The position numbers and the translations under genes were made by a program. DNA of 64,000 nt from the NCBI GenBank assembly GCA_015472025.1, contig BNHL01000001.1, forward strand, positions 2,143,501 through 2,207,500, read 5' to 3'. A model generated the notes under the pieces. It was not told the DNA's origin, made no database searches, and worked only from the letters and a program-made list of their open reading frames with translations. Positions 27,897 to 36,092 of this stretch are shown piece by piece. Every line of letters begins with the position of its first letter. Positions within the stretch are counted from its first letter, which is position 1. This DNA is from Cytophagales bacterium WSM2-2. Lineage in GTDB: Bacteria > Bacteroidota > Bacteroidia > Cytophagales > Cyclobacteriaceae.

Positions 27897-27938
27897 TACG
27901 GGATTTTCCCCGTATTATACACGGGGTTTTTCCCCGTA
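27897..27938. promoter_or_regulatory. Paired CGGG...CCCG palindrome (candidate operator)
   Basis: TACGGGATTTTCCCCGTA at 27897-27914 and ACGGGGTTTTTCCCCGTA at 27921-27938, centres about 23 bp apart. This is the best-conserved copy of the motif also seen at 13694, 46395 and 52811. It lies 92 bases upstream of the DUF1028 gene. Confidence 0.6.
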
Positions 27939-28030
27939 TGGAGATATCGCTTATAGATGATGACTGTTCTCAAAGTGAGACTATCTCCCATAGCTGCATA
28001 CTACTAATGGTTATCTTTCGCTGACTGCAA

Positions 28031-28738
28031 ATGAAAAAATTCATCCTTCTTACCGCACTGGTTCTCTCTTGTGCAAATGTTTTTGCAACGTGGTCCATTA
28101 TCATTATTGACTCCAGAACAAAAGAGATTGGTATTGCCGGTGCATCGTGTACTTACAGTTGTTACGGCATTGGCCGAATAGTTCCCAACGTGGGCGCCAT
28201 TGTAGTTCAGGCCATGAGCAATAGTGACGCCCGTGAGAGAGGAATACAGCTGATGTTAGCGGAAGCTTCGCCAGAGCAGATCATTAAGGCGCTGCGTGAT
28301 TCCATCTTTGATCCCGAACGACAGCAGTACGCGGTTATTACGATCCGTCACATTAATGAGCCTGCTACATACACCGGCCTTTTGACGAACACATTCAAAG
28401 GAACTTTGACGGCTGAGGGTGTTTGCGTCCAGGGAAACACACTGACGAGCGAAACTGAATTAAAAGTGATCATGGATGCAGTGCAAAAAGGAAAAAACGA
28501 ATCGCTGTCGATCGCAGATATTTTGATGATGGCATTGGAGGCGGGCTCATTGGCGGGCGGTGACAGACGATGTGGCGAGCAACGGGCTACAAGTGCATTT
28601 CTGACCGTGGCAAAACCGGGTGACCGCCATCCTTCGATTGACTTGCAGATTTTCGGGCAGGGGAAAGGCAAGCAAAATGCAGTGACATTGCTGAAGATTA
28701 AATTTGAGAAATGGAAAAAGAGGAAGAACAGCAAATGA
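28031..28738 (+). CDS. DUF1028 secreted protein (Ntn-hydrolase-like)
   Basis: A 235-residue protein with a signal peptide (MKKFILLTALVLSCANVFA) directly followed by TWSIIIIDSRTKEIGIAGAS, the DUF1028 N-terminus. Conserved stretches VPNVGAIVVQAMSN, RGIQLMLAEASPEQII and the C-terminal GGDRRCGEQRATSAFL fit the family. The fold resembles N-terminal nucleophile hydrolases, in which the first residue after cleavage acts as nucleophile; here that would be Thr20. The biochemical role is unknown. The paired palindrome upstream suggests regulation. Confidence 0.88.
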   Translation: MKKFILLTALVLSCANVFATWSIIIIDSRTKEIGIAGASCTYSCYGIGRIVPNVGAIVVQAMSNSDARERGIQLMLAEASPEQIIKALRDSIFDPERQQYAVITIRHINEPATYTGLLTNTFKGTLTAEGVCVQGNTLTSETELKVIMDAVQKGKNESLSIADILMMALEAGSLAGGDRRCGEQRATSAFLTVAKPGDRHPSIDLQIFGQGKGKQNAVTLLKIKFEKWKKRKNSK

Positions 28739-28815
28739 TGGCAACTGACAATATCTTCGAGGCCATTGCAGGGCAAAGTGTTAATTCGTAGTTTGGATTC
28801 AAACAATTTGGTCTA

Positions 28816-29397
28816 ATGTCTCCCCTGAAACTTAATCACAAAGAATTAATAACACTGTTGCAAAAAGCATATTCTGCTGAAAAGGCAGCCGCTTTTGCAT
28901 ACCAGGGACATGCCGGTGCGGTAAAAGACAAAGAGCAGAAAATGGCCATCCACCAGATTGAAATAGACGAATGGAATCACAGGAAAGAAGTACTGACCCT
29001 CATGCGGCTCTACAATGTGCCCATCAACAAATTCTATGAATGGCAATTTCACACGATAGGCAAGGTGATCTCGTTTATGTGCTATGTGATCGGTTGGTTT
29101 ATGCCCTTCTATTTTGCTGGAAGGCTCGAAAGTGGAAATGTGTGCGAGTATTTCCGGATGATGCATTATTTCCATGACCTCGGTATCACAGAGCACGATA
29201 CCGTTTTGTACGAAATGGGTATGAAAGAAAAGGAGCACGAAGTATACTTCCTTACGAAAATCAAAAACAGCAAGCTCCTTCCCTTCTTTGAAAAAGTATT
29301 CGCCTGGGGTGGACAAAAAAGCTTTAACGATATTGACCTTGAGAAGAAATACTCCTTAGAAGCTTCCTCTGCTTATTGCAAAACGAAAGATGAGTAG
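28816..29397 (+). CDS. Ferritin-like di-iron protein, demethoxyubiquinone hydroxylase (Coq7)-like
   Basis: A 193-residue protein with helices carrying di-iron ligands: AEKAAAFAYQGHAG, IHQIEIDEWNHRKEV (ExxH), and later EHDTVLYEMGMKEKEHEVYF (E and ExxH). A hydrophobic stretch (VISFMCYVIGWFMPFYFAGRLESG) could bind the membrane surface as in Coq7. Bacteroidetes use menaquinone, so a ubiquinone role is doubtful and the substrate is open. Its stop overlaps the start of the broken small gene that follows. Confidence 0.8.
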   Translation: MSPLKLNHKELITLLQKAYSAEKAAAFAYQGHAGAVKDKEQKMAIHQIEIDEWNHRKEVLTLMRLYNVPINKFYEWQFHTIGKVISFMCYVIGWFMPFYFAGRLESGNVCEYFRMMHYFHDLGITEHDTVLYEMGMKEKEHEVYFLTKIKNSKLLPFFEKVFAWGGQKSFNDIDLEKKYSLEASSAYCKTKDE

Positions 29398-29625
29398 CCG
29401 GTCGGCAGTGAAGAAGCGGTTAAAAGCAATTGGTGCCATAACGCTGTATACATTTTATGTTATCTAATAATACGAACGACAAACGGGGAGGCGTGGGCAA
29501 ACGATGGAAATCAATACGTGATCTTTCCAAAAGGACAAACCTGGATTTACTATTTGTACAGGCCACTTGCCTATATCGATAGCAAACTCACAGGAATGCA
29601 CTTTCACATTGGGCCGCACGAATAA
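29390..29625 (+). pseudogene. Small membrane-anchored protein gene broken by a frameshift
   Basis: An ATG at 29390 overlaps the preceding stop and reads MSSRSAVKKRLKAIGAITLY with TFYVI before a TAA at 29465. In another frame a long coding-like segment continues to a stop at 29623-29625, ending KGQTWIYYLYRPLAYIDSKL then TGMHFHIGPHE. The joined product would be a short protein with an N-terminal hydrophobic anchor. Codon use and the good fit between the neighbouring genes support a real gene with a one-base indel, either a mutation or a sequencing error. Confidence 0.45.
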
Positions 29626-29991
29626 CTATTCTTCTCTTACGCGATAACGCACGCGATGACCTGAGCGAACAGACTCTCTTATTTCTTTACGCATCTGGCG
29701 CATCTCCTGACGGAGGCCATCGCGATACGCGTAACGGGTTACCCATGCAGAGTGTCCTCGTATGACAGTAACATTATGCGGATGGTAACGAAGGCTTTGC
29801 TTGATGGCACTGCGCCATGCATGTCCGTGCCTGACAGCATGGTAGCGAACTTTACCGTTGACCTCAGCCCTTACCGCGAGGCGAATTTCGCGAGCAAGGT
29901 CACTATTAAGTCTCCTCAGATTTTCGCTACGATCCTGTGCTAATGAAACCTGTGCCAGACAAACAGCGGCTAAAAGAATTATTGTTTTCAT
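29626..29991 (-). CDS. Small secreted Arg-rich hypothetical protein
   Basis: A 121-residue protein with a signal peptide (MKTIILLAAVCLAQVSLAQ). The mature part of about 100 residues is extremely rich in Arg and His (for example RQEMRQMRKEIRESVRSGHR), with Tyr and Val, and is strongly basic. No family recognised. It could bind an anionic surface or nucleic acid, but nothing in the sequence shows this. The gene ends exactly where the broken plus-strand gene ends. Confidence 0.6.
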   Translation of the reverse strand: MKTIILLAAVCLAQVSLAQDRSENLRRLNSDLAREIRLAVRAEVNGKVRYHAVRHGHAWRSAIKQSLRYHPHNVTVIRGHSAWVTRYAYRDGLRQEMRQMRKEIRESVRSGHRVRYRVREE

Positions 29992-30066
29992 AATGCCTTA
30001 ATTTTAGACTAAGGATAGACATTCAAGGGGAATAGTTGCATCGTTCCAGTAAAATTTTGCGCTTAG

Positions 30067-30840
30067 TTATTTTTTAGCCATTCCTGCTATCACAAAAGCT
30101 ATTCCGCTATACGCAAGAGCTAAGAATGCGCTGGCAATTTCACTTCCTAAATAAGCCACGGGAGATACTACAATCCTGGGAATATGGAGAATGATAAACC
30201 AGGTGAGAATCATTGAACCTAAAAGAGTGGCGAACAACTCAACTTTGATTTTCAAAATAATTGCAAGGCCGGCACCTGCCAACCCCACGCCCCCGGCATA
30301 GACCCAGAACAAATGATTGGGCACCCACGATGGAACATAATTGGCTGCTTCTTTGGCATACAGGAAATGATCAGCACCATAGCTGATAATGGTAAGTGAA
30401 AACAAAATGATTCCCGAGGGTATCACCTTGCTCAAAGAACGAATGAGTGTGTTTTCATTATTCCCTGAATAGCAGCCTGCAATGACAAGCGCCCCACTGG
30501 CTAACGTCAATTCTTTCGCTGCATTTTCCCAATCTCCGAAATGCATATAATTCGGACTGATCAGCAATTGATAAGGAATAAACCAAAAACAGAATATTAA
30601 TAGCAGCACACTTCCCAACAGGAGCGAAATTGGCCTGATTCTTTTTTCAAATGCGATGCCTGCTCCGGCCAAAGTAAGCATGACCCCAGAAACGTAAGCG
30701 AGGATTCGAATGCCTGGAATTCCGGAATGCTTTGGTGGTATCAGCATGTAAGGAAAATCTCCATAATAAATAGTAAGGAGCCCCATGATAGCTATGGATA
30801 TGCCGAAGAAGATCCGACCGATGTTAGATAGATTTCCCAT
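30067..30840 (-). CDS. Polytopic membrane protein, DoxX-like
   Basis: A 257-residue protein with about eight membrane helices arranged as two similar halves: GRIFFGISIAIMGLLTIYYG in the first half and GIILFSLTIISYGADHFLYA in the second, each followed by a proline/tryptophan-rich loop (NYVPSWVPNHLFWVYAGG) and a GxxLAGAGxAI helix. The pattern suggests internal duplication and resembles DoxX/DUF-type integral membrane proteins of Bacteroidetes. The biochemical role is unknown. Confidence 0.7.
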   Translation of the reverse strand: MGNLSNIGRIFFGISIAIMGLLTIYYGDFPYMLIPPKHSGIPGIRILAYVSGVMLTLAGAGIAFEKRIRPISLLLGSVLLLIFCFWFIPYQLLISPNYMHFGDWENAAKELTLASGALVIAGCYSGNNENTLIRSLSKVIPSGIILFSLTIISYGADHFLYAKEAANYVPSWVPNHLFWVYAGGVGLAGAGLAIILKIKVELFATLLGSMILTWFIILHIPRIVVSPVAYLGSEIASAFLALAYSGIAFVIAGMAKK

Positions 30841-31061
30841 AACGAATAGATGGTTTACTTGTCCCTAATGTAAATAGAGGAATTTCGCTGAGAAAAAACA
30901 TACCCATGAACAGGGGAGCCCGGGTGATTGCCTTTTTTGATCGCGTAATTGCAAATCAGCATCTGACCAAAAAGAAAAATAAGCGAAATTCACGCGGGCA
31001 ACGGTAGTTGCCAATGTTTAGAATTCATGTCCAGAGATAATCGAAAACTTATATTTCGGAA

Positions 31062-31517
31062 ATGGCGGAAGACAACTTAACGATTCGGGATTTTCAGCCA
31101 GACGATGTTAACAGTCTAACCAATTTGACCAACGAGTTAGGCTACCCCACTACAATCGAACAAATGATTGCGAGGATGGAAGCCATCAGGCACCTCGAGA
31201 ACTACTGGACTTTTGTTGCATTGCACGAGAACGCGATTGTCGGTTATATAGGCCTGAATAAAAATTATTTTTGGGAACAAGACGGGCACTTCATGAGAAT
31301 ACAAGCATTGGTGGTAGGCAAGGAACATAGAAGGCTTGGCGTAGGGAAGAAATTAATTGAACACGCAGAAAAACTGGCGCGACAGACAGGAGCAAAACTT
31401 ATTCTGCTAAACTGCGGAAACAGGGAAGAGAGAAAATCAGCGCATCTGTTTTACCCAAAATTGGGATTTGAGCCAAAGTCGACAGGCTATGTGAAACGAA
31501 TAGACTTAAAGCATTGA
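31062..31517 (+). CDS. GNAT-family N-acetyltransferase
   Basis: A 151-residue protein of normal GNAT length. The acetyl-CoA pyrophosphate-binding motif is clear (VVGKEHRRLGVGKKLIEHAE, R/Q-x-x-G-x-G/A type). It is followed by LILLNCGNREERKSAHLFYPKLGF, the usual strand and helix that close the fold. The substrate is unknown. One base separates its stop from the next start, so it is cotranscribed with the membrane protein downstream. Confidence 0.9.
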   Translation: MAEDNLTIRDFQPDDVNSLTNLTNELGYPTTIEQMIARMEAIRHLENYWTFVALHENAIVGYIGLNKNYFWEQDGHFMRIQALVVGKEHRRLGVGKKLIEHAEKLARQTGAKLILLNCGNREERKSAHLFYPKLGFEPKSTGYVKRIDLKH

Positions 31518-31518
31518 C

Positions 31519-32139
31519 ATGAGATATGAATTCATGAAATCGAAGACTAAAATGACAACAGGGCTTTTTGCATTTGGGCTCCTGGCAACACTGATCGTTA
31601 AAGTATTGATAGCTCCCGAAGGTATACTGCTCCCCGTGCTTTGGACCATCCTCTCTATTGTGGTCGGTTGTTTCCTGCTTACCTATTCGTTCGAATTATT
31701 TATTAAGACGAACATGTTCCCCACCACTTATTTCCTGGTGAGCTCTGCTTTTTTCTTATACCTGCATTTCAGTATCGAGCCGGTCAAATTAAAAATTGTA
31801 ATCCCGGAAAGTTATTCCGGCCCTGTGAGCCTTGTGCTTTCAAATGTGGAAGAGAACATTCTCACCACCGATAGCAGCGGAATTGGCTACATCAATGAGA
31901 AGACGTTTAAAAGATTATATGTACAACCAATGGTGGTCGATCATAAAGGAATGAACATTTCCGATTTTTCTGTCGCATCAGGGGTGGAGTCATTTTGGGG
32001 ACTGACCAGCCGTTGTTGTATTGATGGCAAAGAGGTTCAGGCCAAAACATTTAAATTGATTAGAAAGAAAATGAACAAACGTTCAGCTGATGTCGACCTG
32101 CTTGATTTGGTCGATAAGAGATTGGTCAAAGGAGAATGA
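31519..32139 (+). CDS. Hypothetical membrane protein
   Basis: A 206-residue protein with three hydrophobic segments in the first about 80 residues (TGLFAFGLLATLIVKVLIA, LPVLWTILSIVVGCFLLTY, TTYFLVSSAFFLYLHFS), followed by a soluble domain of about 120 residues rich in beta strands (IVIPESYSGPVSLVLSNV). A start at Met5 is also possible. I do not recognise the family. It sits between a GNAT gene (1-base gap) and lspA (50-base gap). Confidence 0.65.
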   Translation: MRYEFMKSKTKMTTGLFAFGLLATLIVKVLIAPEGILLPVLWTILSIVVGCFLLTYSFELFIKTNMFPTTYFLVSSAFFLYLHFSIEPVKLKIVIPESYSGPVSLVLSNVEENILTTDSSGIGYINEKTFKRLYVQPMVVDHKGMNISDFSVASGVESFWGLTSRCCIDGKEVQAKTFKLIRKKMNKRSADVDLLDLVDKRLVKGE

Positions 32140-32189
32140 CGCTACGGCTGCCATTAATTTTCTTTAATTAACTTTATCATCAGCTAAAC

Positions 32190-32714
32190 ATGGTGACGAT
32201 GAAACTAAACAAGTACTTACGAACACTGCTCATATTGATCGTACTCGGTTCGAACATTGGGTGCGACCAGGTTTCAAAAAACATAGCGCGGCAAAGCTTA
32301 CAATACAACGAGCAGATCGGTTATTTCAATAATTACCTGATGCTGATAAAAGTTGAAAACGCTGGCGCATTCTTAAGCCTGGGCGATTCTCTACCACAAC
32401 CACTCCGATCACTTCTCCTCACCCTGATGCCAATAGCAGCGCTAGCTTTTGCGCTTATCTACTTGTTTGCAAAAAAGGACCTGTCGACCACGGCAGTCAC
32501 CGGCATCTGCTTTGTGATTGGCGGAGGCATCGGGAATATATACGATCGGATAGTTTACGGCTCAGTAACGGACTTCCTGCACATGGACTTCGGCATCTTT
32601 CGCACCGGTATTTTCAATATGGCCGATGTCTCAGTCATGATTGGCACGCTCCTGGTTTTAGTGGAGTTGTATTTTCAGCCGGAGGCAAATAAGGAGACGA
32701 GTGACCTTGGTTGA
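32190..32714 (+). CDS. lspA: Signal peptidase II (prolipoprotein signal peptidase)
   Basis: A 174-residue inner-membrane aspartyl protease with four helices. The catalytic aspartates are Asp128 (VTDFLHMD) and Asp146 (FNMADVSV), and the conserved GGGIGNIYDRI precedes them. It cleaves lipoprotein signal peptides after lipid attachment to the cysteine. The early part (GCDQVSKNIA, VENAGAFLSLG) matches family motifs. A second in-frame ATG three codons downstream could be the true start. The next gene begins near or overlapping the stop. Confidence 0.93.
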   Translation: MVTMKLNKYLRTLLILIVLGSNIGCDQVSKNIARQSLQYNEQIGYFNNYLMLIKVENAGAFLSLGDSLPQPLRSLLLTLMPIAALAFALIYLFAKKDLSTTAVTGICFVIGGGIGNIYDRIVYGSVTDFLHMDFGIFRTGIFNMADVSVMIGTLLVLVELYFQPEANKETSDLG

Positions 32715-32722
32715 AATTCAAT

Positions 32723-33106
32723 ATGCACACGGCCACATTTTCTGCTATTAAAAAAATGAGCCCGCAATTTCTTGTGGCAGACATAGACCATTCCATTGAA
32801 TTCTACACAAAGAAGCTCGGCTTCAATCTTGACTTTCGTTTCGAAGAGTTTTATGCAGGTATTGTTAAGGATGGTTTCACTGTTCACCTGAAATCGGGAA
32901 GCCCTTCACCCGAAGAGCGAATAAACAAGAGAGAGAACGGAGATCTCGACATCGTGTTTTCAGTAAGCGGTGTTGACGATCTGTACAACGACTTCAAAAA
33001 CAAAGCAGTTGATATCGTACAACCTTTGTGCGACAGGCCCTATGGAAGGGAGTTTTATATAGCCGACCCCGACGGATACATCCTTGCTTTTCTGGAAGAA
33101 GCGTAA
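32723..33106 (+). CDS. VOC-family (glyoxalase/bleomycin-resistance-like) protein
   Basis: A 127-residue protein read from the ATG at 32723; a TTG at 32711 overlapping the lspA stop is an alternative. It has two beta-alpha-beta-beta-beta halves: FLVADIDHSIEFYTKKLGF at the start and YGREFYIADPDGYILAFLEE at the end, a typical vicinal-oxygen-chelate layout. It could be a dioxygenase, isomerase or binding protein. The substrate is unknown. Confidence 0.82.
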   Translation: MHTATFSAIKKMSPQFLVADIDHSIEFYTKKLGFNLDFRFEEFYAGIVKDGFTVHLKSGSPSPEERINKRENGDLDIVFSVSGVDDLYNDFKNKAVDIVQPLCDRPYGREFYIADPDGYILAFLEEA

Positions 33107-33126
33107 TGTTGCTGGCCTTCTGCAGC

Positions 33127-33158
33127 TAAAAAAAGAGGCTGCCTTGTGGCAACCTCTT
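33127..33158 (-). terminator. Intrinsic terminator for the lipoprotein gene at 33208
   Basis: On the minus strand AAGAGGTTGCC pairs with GGCAGCCTCTT (one wobble) around an ACAA loop, and the hairpin is followed by seven T. It lies about 50 bases past the stop of the minus-strand gene. Confidence 0.75.
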
Positions 33159-33207
33159 ATATTCCAAGACCGGAATTGCACTTATGACTAAGTTCGCTTA
33201 GAGCAGA

Positions 33208-35094
33208 TCAGAATTTGATCCTCAACATCCACACGTCATCATCAATACCATAATTGCCAGGAATATCACCTCCCGCGCCATCTGCAAAACCGGTGACGAT
33301 ATATTCATCTCCTGACTTGATAATAGAATTGAAGCTGGCTCCATAGGTTTTTCCGCCTGCAAAATCTTTTTGGCCAACGACAATTCCTTCAGGTGTTACT
33401 TCCATAATTCGCGCTTGGTTGAAGACGCTGCCATAGGCATAGCTTGAACCAACCAAGAGATAGTTGCCGGAAGGCTTTTGAATCACATCGCCTAAAATGT
33501 CACCTGCTGGTGTTTCTATAGTTTTGATTGACTTAACCTGGCCTGCGCCATCGAGCTTAGCTACAATGATATCATCGGTAGCTGCTTTGGTTGGGTCTGG
33601 TTGAATGTTTTGTGTAGCAAACACCAGGTAGCCATCAGCTTGCGGGAAGACCCTGAAGTCTACATAACCGTTCGCATTAAAAGGTTTAACATTCCATTGA
33701 ACATCTCCCGTCATGCTGATCTTGACAATACTCCTCTGGTAAGTTACCAGGTAAGAATCACTTGATCTCACAATTTCTATACTGCTGCCCCAGACTGGAG
33801 TGGACTTATCCCAAATTGTATTTCCATTGGTGTCTATTTCACGTACTGTTCCCGTGCCTGTAATATTAACGCTGCTCACCAGAACAAAGCCTTGCTGATC
33901 CAATGCCAAAGTGCTTGCACTAAACAGGGAAGTTCCGGTTTGTTTTTCCCAAACCACATTTCCTGCACTGCCGATTTTTGTTATCCAACCTTTTTTGCTG
34001 AAGTCGCTCGCTATTGCGTACCCCGTTACAAGATATCCGCTTCCGTCAGCGAAGCCGATCACCGACAAGGGAACATCAGCTCCGGCGGTACCATAGTTAA
34101 CACTCCATTCCGTAATACCTGATGCATTCAGTTTCAATATCCACACGTCTGACTGACCCTTGTTATTCAGGATGTCATGATCTGTTGATAGCGATTGGCT
34201 GAGCGTTAGAATTCCGCCATCGGGTGTTGAGATAGTTTGTACCGGCATATCATGAGAAGAACCGCCAAAATGTTTGTTCCATACGGTGTTGTAACCCCAA
34301 GCTCCATCCTGAAAAATGATTTCCGTTTTATCTCCATCCTTCAACAACAAAGTTTTTTGCCAGGTTTGATACCCGGTTTTGGTTGCCGTTACCCGGTAGG
34401 CTGCAGCTTCTCGGATGGTAAGCGTATTGGCCATTGCCGCAAGGTCAGTCTCATATGTCCACAGCACGGCAGGGTTACCGGAGGAATTGTCACTGAGTCC
34501 TTCAATTTTGATATGCGATTGCGTCAGTACAAAATTGGAAGTACCGATAATGAAGCTCGAAAAGACCGCCTGTATTTTATTGTTCACTTTAAAACCAAAT
34601 TGGCCGTATCCGTAGTCGGCAGCATTGGTCTTGTCGTCAACGGCAACAACTTCTGGAGTGACGGTAGTGATCTTGTTAGCATCTACGCCAAACGCAATGT
34701 CCAGCGGGTCGGTGACCAGGTGCGCCATGGTGCTTCCTTCTTTCGGAGTGACATAAATTACTTTACTATCAGCACCTAATATGAAAAACTCAGACAGGTG
34801 ATAGCTGCCACTTGAAACATTTAGCGTAAGCGGTGATGACAGCAGGCTTGTACCAAACTTATATAAGGTCAGTTCTTTTTTCTCGGCTGCCATGTTGCCA
34901 TTGCTATCCTTGATGGTTACCATAACGCTTTGAGGATCTGCGGCAGCGGCTATCCGGCCACCTGCAGGACTGCCACCGGAAACATCGGTAAATGCAAATT
35001 GAATTTGCTTTTCGGGGGTTTCATACTTTTTACTACATGAGATGATACATAGAGCCAGGAAAAGAGACGACAATAAAAGAAAGGGTTTCATCAT
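33208..35094 (-). CDS. Large lipoprotein with C-terminal beta-propeller-like repeats
   Basis: A 628-residue protein with a lipoprotein signal (MMKPFLLLSSLFLALCIISC, Cys20). Residues of about 30-270 form a PEGA/Ig-like region (ITVTTSGY-type YRVTATKTGYQTWQKTLLL). The C-terminal about 350 residues show repeated units of the kind GGSxxDxxxxxxxTxDGGxxxxxxS with WILKLNASG and WITKIGSAG, typical of beta-propeller surface proteins. It ends DDVWMLRIKF without a T9SS sorting domain. It is probably anchored in the outer or inner membrane. Function unknown. Confidence 0.78.
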   Translation of the reverse strand: MMKPFLLLSSLFLALCIISCSKKYETPEKQIQFAFTDVSGGSPAGGRIAAAADPQSVMVTIKDSNGNMAAEKKELTLYKFGTSLLSSPLTLNVSSGSYHLSEFFILGADSKVIYVTPKEGSTMAHLVTDPLDIAFGVDANKITTVTPEVVAVDDKTNAADYGYGQFGFKVNNKIQAVFSSFIIGTSNFVLTQSHIKIEGLSDNSSGNPAVLWTYETDLAAMANTLTIREAAAYRVTATKTGYQTWQKTLLLKDGDKTEIIFQDGAWGYNTVWNKHFGGSSHDMPVQTISTPDGGILTLSQSLSTDHDILNNKGQSDVWILKLNASGITEWSVNYGTAGADVPLSVIGFADGSGYLVTGYAIASDFSKKGWITKIGSAGNVVWEKQTGTSLFSASTLALDQQGFVLVSSVNITGTGTVREIDTNGNTIWDKSTPVWGSSIEIVRSSDSYLVTYQRSIVKISMTGDVQWNVKPFNANGYVDFRVFPQADGYLVFATQNIQPDPTKAATDDIIVAKLDGAGQVKSIKTIETPAGDILGDVIQKPSGNYLLVGSSYAYGSVFNQARIMEVTPEGIVVGQKDFAGGKTYGASFNSIIKSGDEYIVTGFADGAGGDIPGNYGIDDDVWMLRIKF

Positions 35095-35529
35095 AGAGGT
35101 GTGTTAATTTTTTTGTTTAGAAATCAATCTGAATACCTCAACATTGCCGTTGATGACCGCGTTTTGTTGGTACTTATGTAGCAAAGCAAGGTAATCCCAA
35201 GTCATCCGGGTGTGGCCGGAGCGGCAAAGGGGCTGTACCTGATTTTGGATTAAGATCTCACGCAGGGAATCACGCAAAATGCCTGAGGCACGGAAACAGG
35301 CACTAGCCCCGTGTTGATTGAGATTAAATTATAGTGGCTGCGGGGTTACCTTGTAGATCAGCCCCATGCCCTTCAGGTTTCCTTCCTCGGGCTTATTCAT
35401 CAAATGCAGGTAGGGGATAAATACTTCTCTGCCCGCAAAGCTCTTCACAGTTTGAAAATACTTGATTCGTTTTTCTTTCTCTATTTTTGACTTGTGCCGC
35501 CAAACACTGCAGACGCAACGGGGAACAAT
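35095..35529. other. Intergenic region with a possible cupredoxin-like gene remnant
   Basis: A 435-base gap between divergent lipoprotein genes. On the minus strand 35329-35450 encodes a C-terminal-like stretch (FIPYLHLMNKPEEGNLKGMG, then LIYKVTPQPL and stop) resembling the end of cupredoxin domains, but with no start or upstream domain. It may be a decayed gene end. A short inverted repeat (GCCTG/CAGGC) lies near 35280-35305. I see no other feature. Confidence 0.25.
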
Positions 35530-35949
35530 ATGAAAGAAAGCAGACTGCCTTTCGTTGCTCTTCTTGTTTTTGCAATCTTCACTTCTTGCAACCGCGACAA
35601 CGTTGACAGTTTCATTGTGGAAGATCCCCAAGCGTACAACGACCAAATAGCTGGGTGGTATGCGGAAGGGAAGAGCTGGACCAACGACCCGATATTGATT
35701 GCCCGAGAATTATTTCGCCCTGATGGCCCCGACCGAAAAACAATAATTGACTTCGAGCCTGGAGAAAATGACGCGGCTACCATCACACTGACACGCGAGG
35801 GACTAAGTGACGACTCCGTAGGCGGAGAGATGAGAATTATTGAACTTGAAAAAGCAGGCGGAACATGGACCATTAAAAAAATACGATTGGGTTTTAAGTG
35901 TTGGGATGGTCGCGGGCACCAAAACTATTCGGGACAGCCGTGCATTTAG
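35530..35949 (+). CDS. Small hypothetical lipoprotein
   Basis: A 139-residue protein from the ATG at 35530 (MKESRLPFVALLVFAIFTSC) with a lipobox Cys near residue 20; twelve upstream in-frame codons are probably untranslated. The mature part looks like a small beta-rich domain (ARELFRPDGPDRKTIIDFEP, GGTWTIKKIRLGFKCWDGRG) containing two further cysteines. No family recognised. It is followed by the first copy of the dispersed repeat. Confidence 0.6.
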   Translation: MKESRLPFVALLVFAIFTSCNRDNVDSFIVEDPQAYNDQIAGWYAEGKSWTNDPILIARELFRPDGPDRKTIIDFEPGENDAATITLTREGLSDDSVGGEMRIIELEKAGGTWTIKKIRLGFKCWDGRGHQNYSGQPCI

Positions 35950-36010
35950 TATCGCACAAAAACAAATCGAGTATCACAGCAGTCTTCATTGGAGTCATTG
36001 CTGATTCTAA

Positions 36011-36086
36011 CCACCAATCTCAAATCTCCACATGATGCTTCAGAAAATCAAACTTAGTATCGCAAACACGTGGCAAGGTTGAGGAG
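36011..36086 (+). repeat. Dispersed repeat family, module A copy
   Basis: CCAATCTCAAATCTC, then a variant of GATGAATCAGAAAATCAAAC (here TGATGCTTCAG), then CTTAGTATCGCAAACACGTGG and the short tail GGCAAGG. It lies between the convergent ends of two genes. Confidence 0.7.
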
Positions 36087-36092
36087 TTCTGT

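Noticed and set aside
30906-31007. 33-codon basic open frame between DoxX-like and GNAT genes
   Set aside because: No ribosome-binding support, no similarity recognised, and short.
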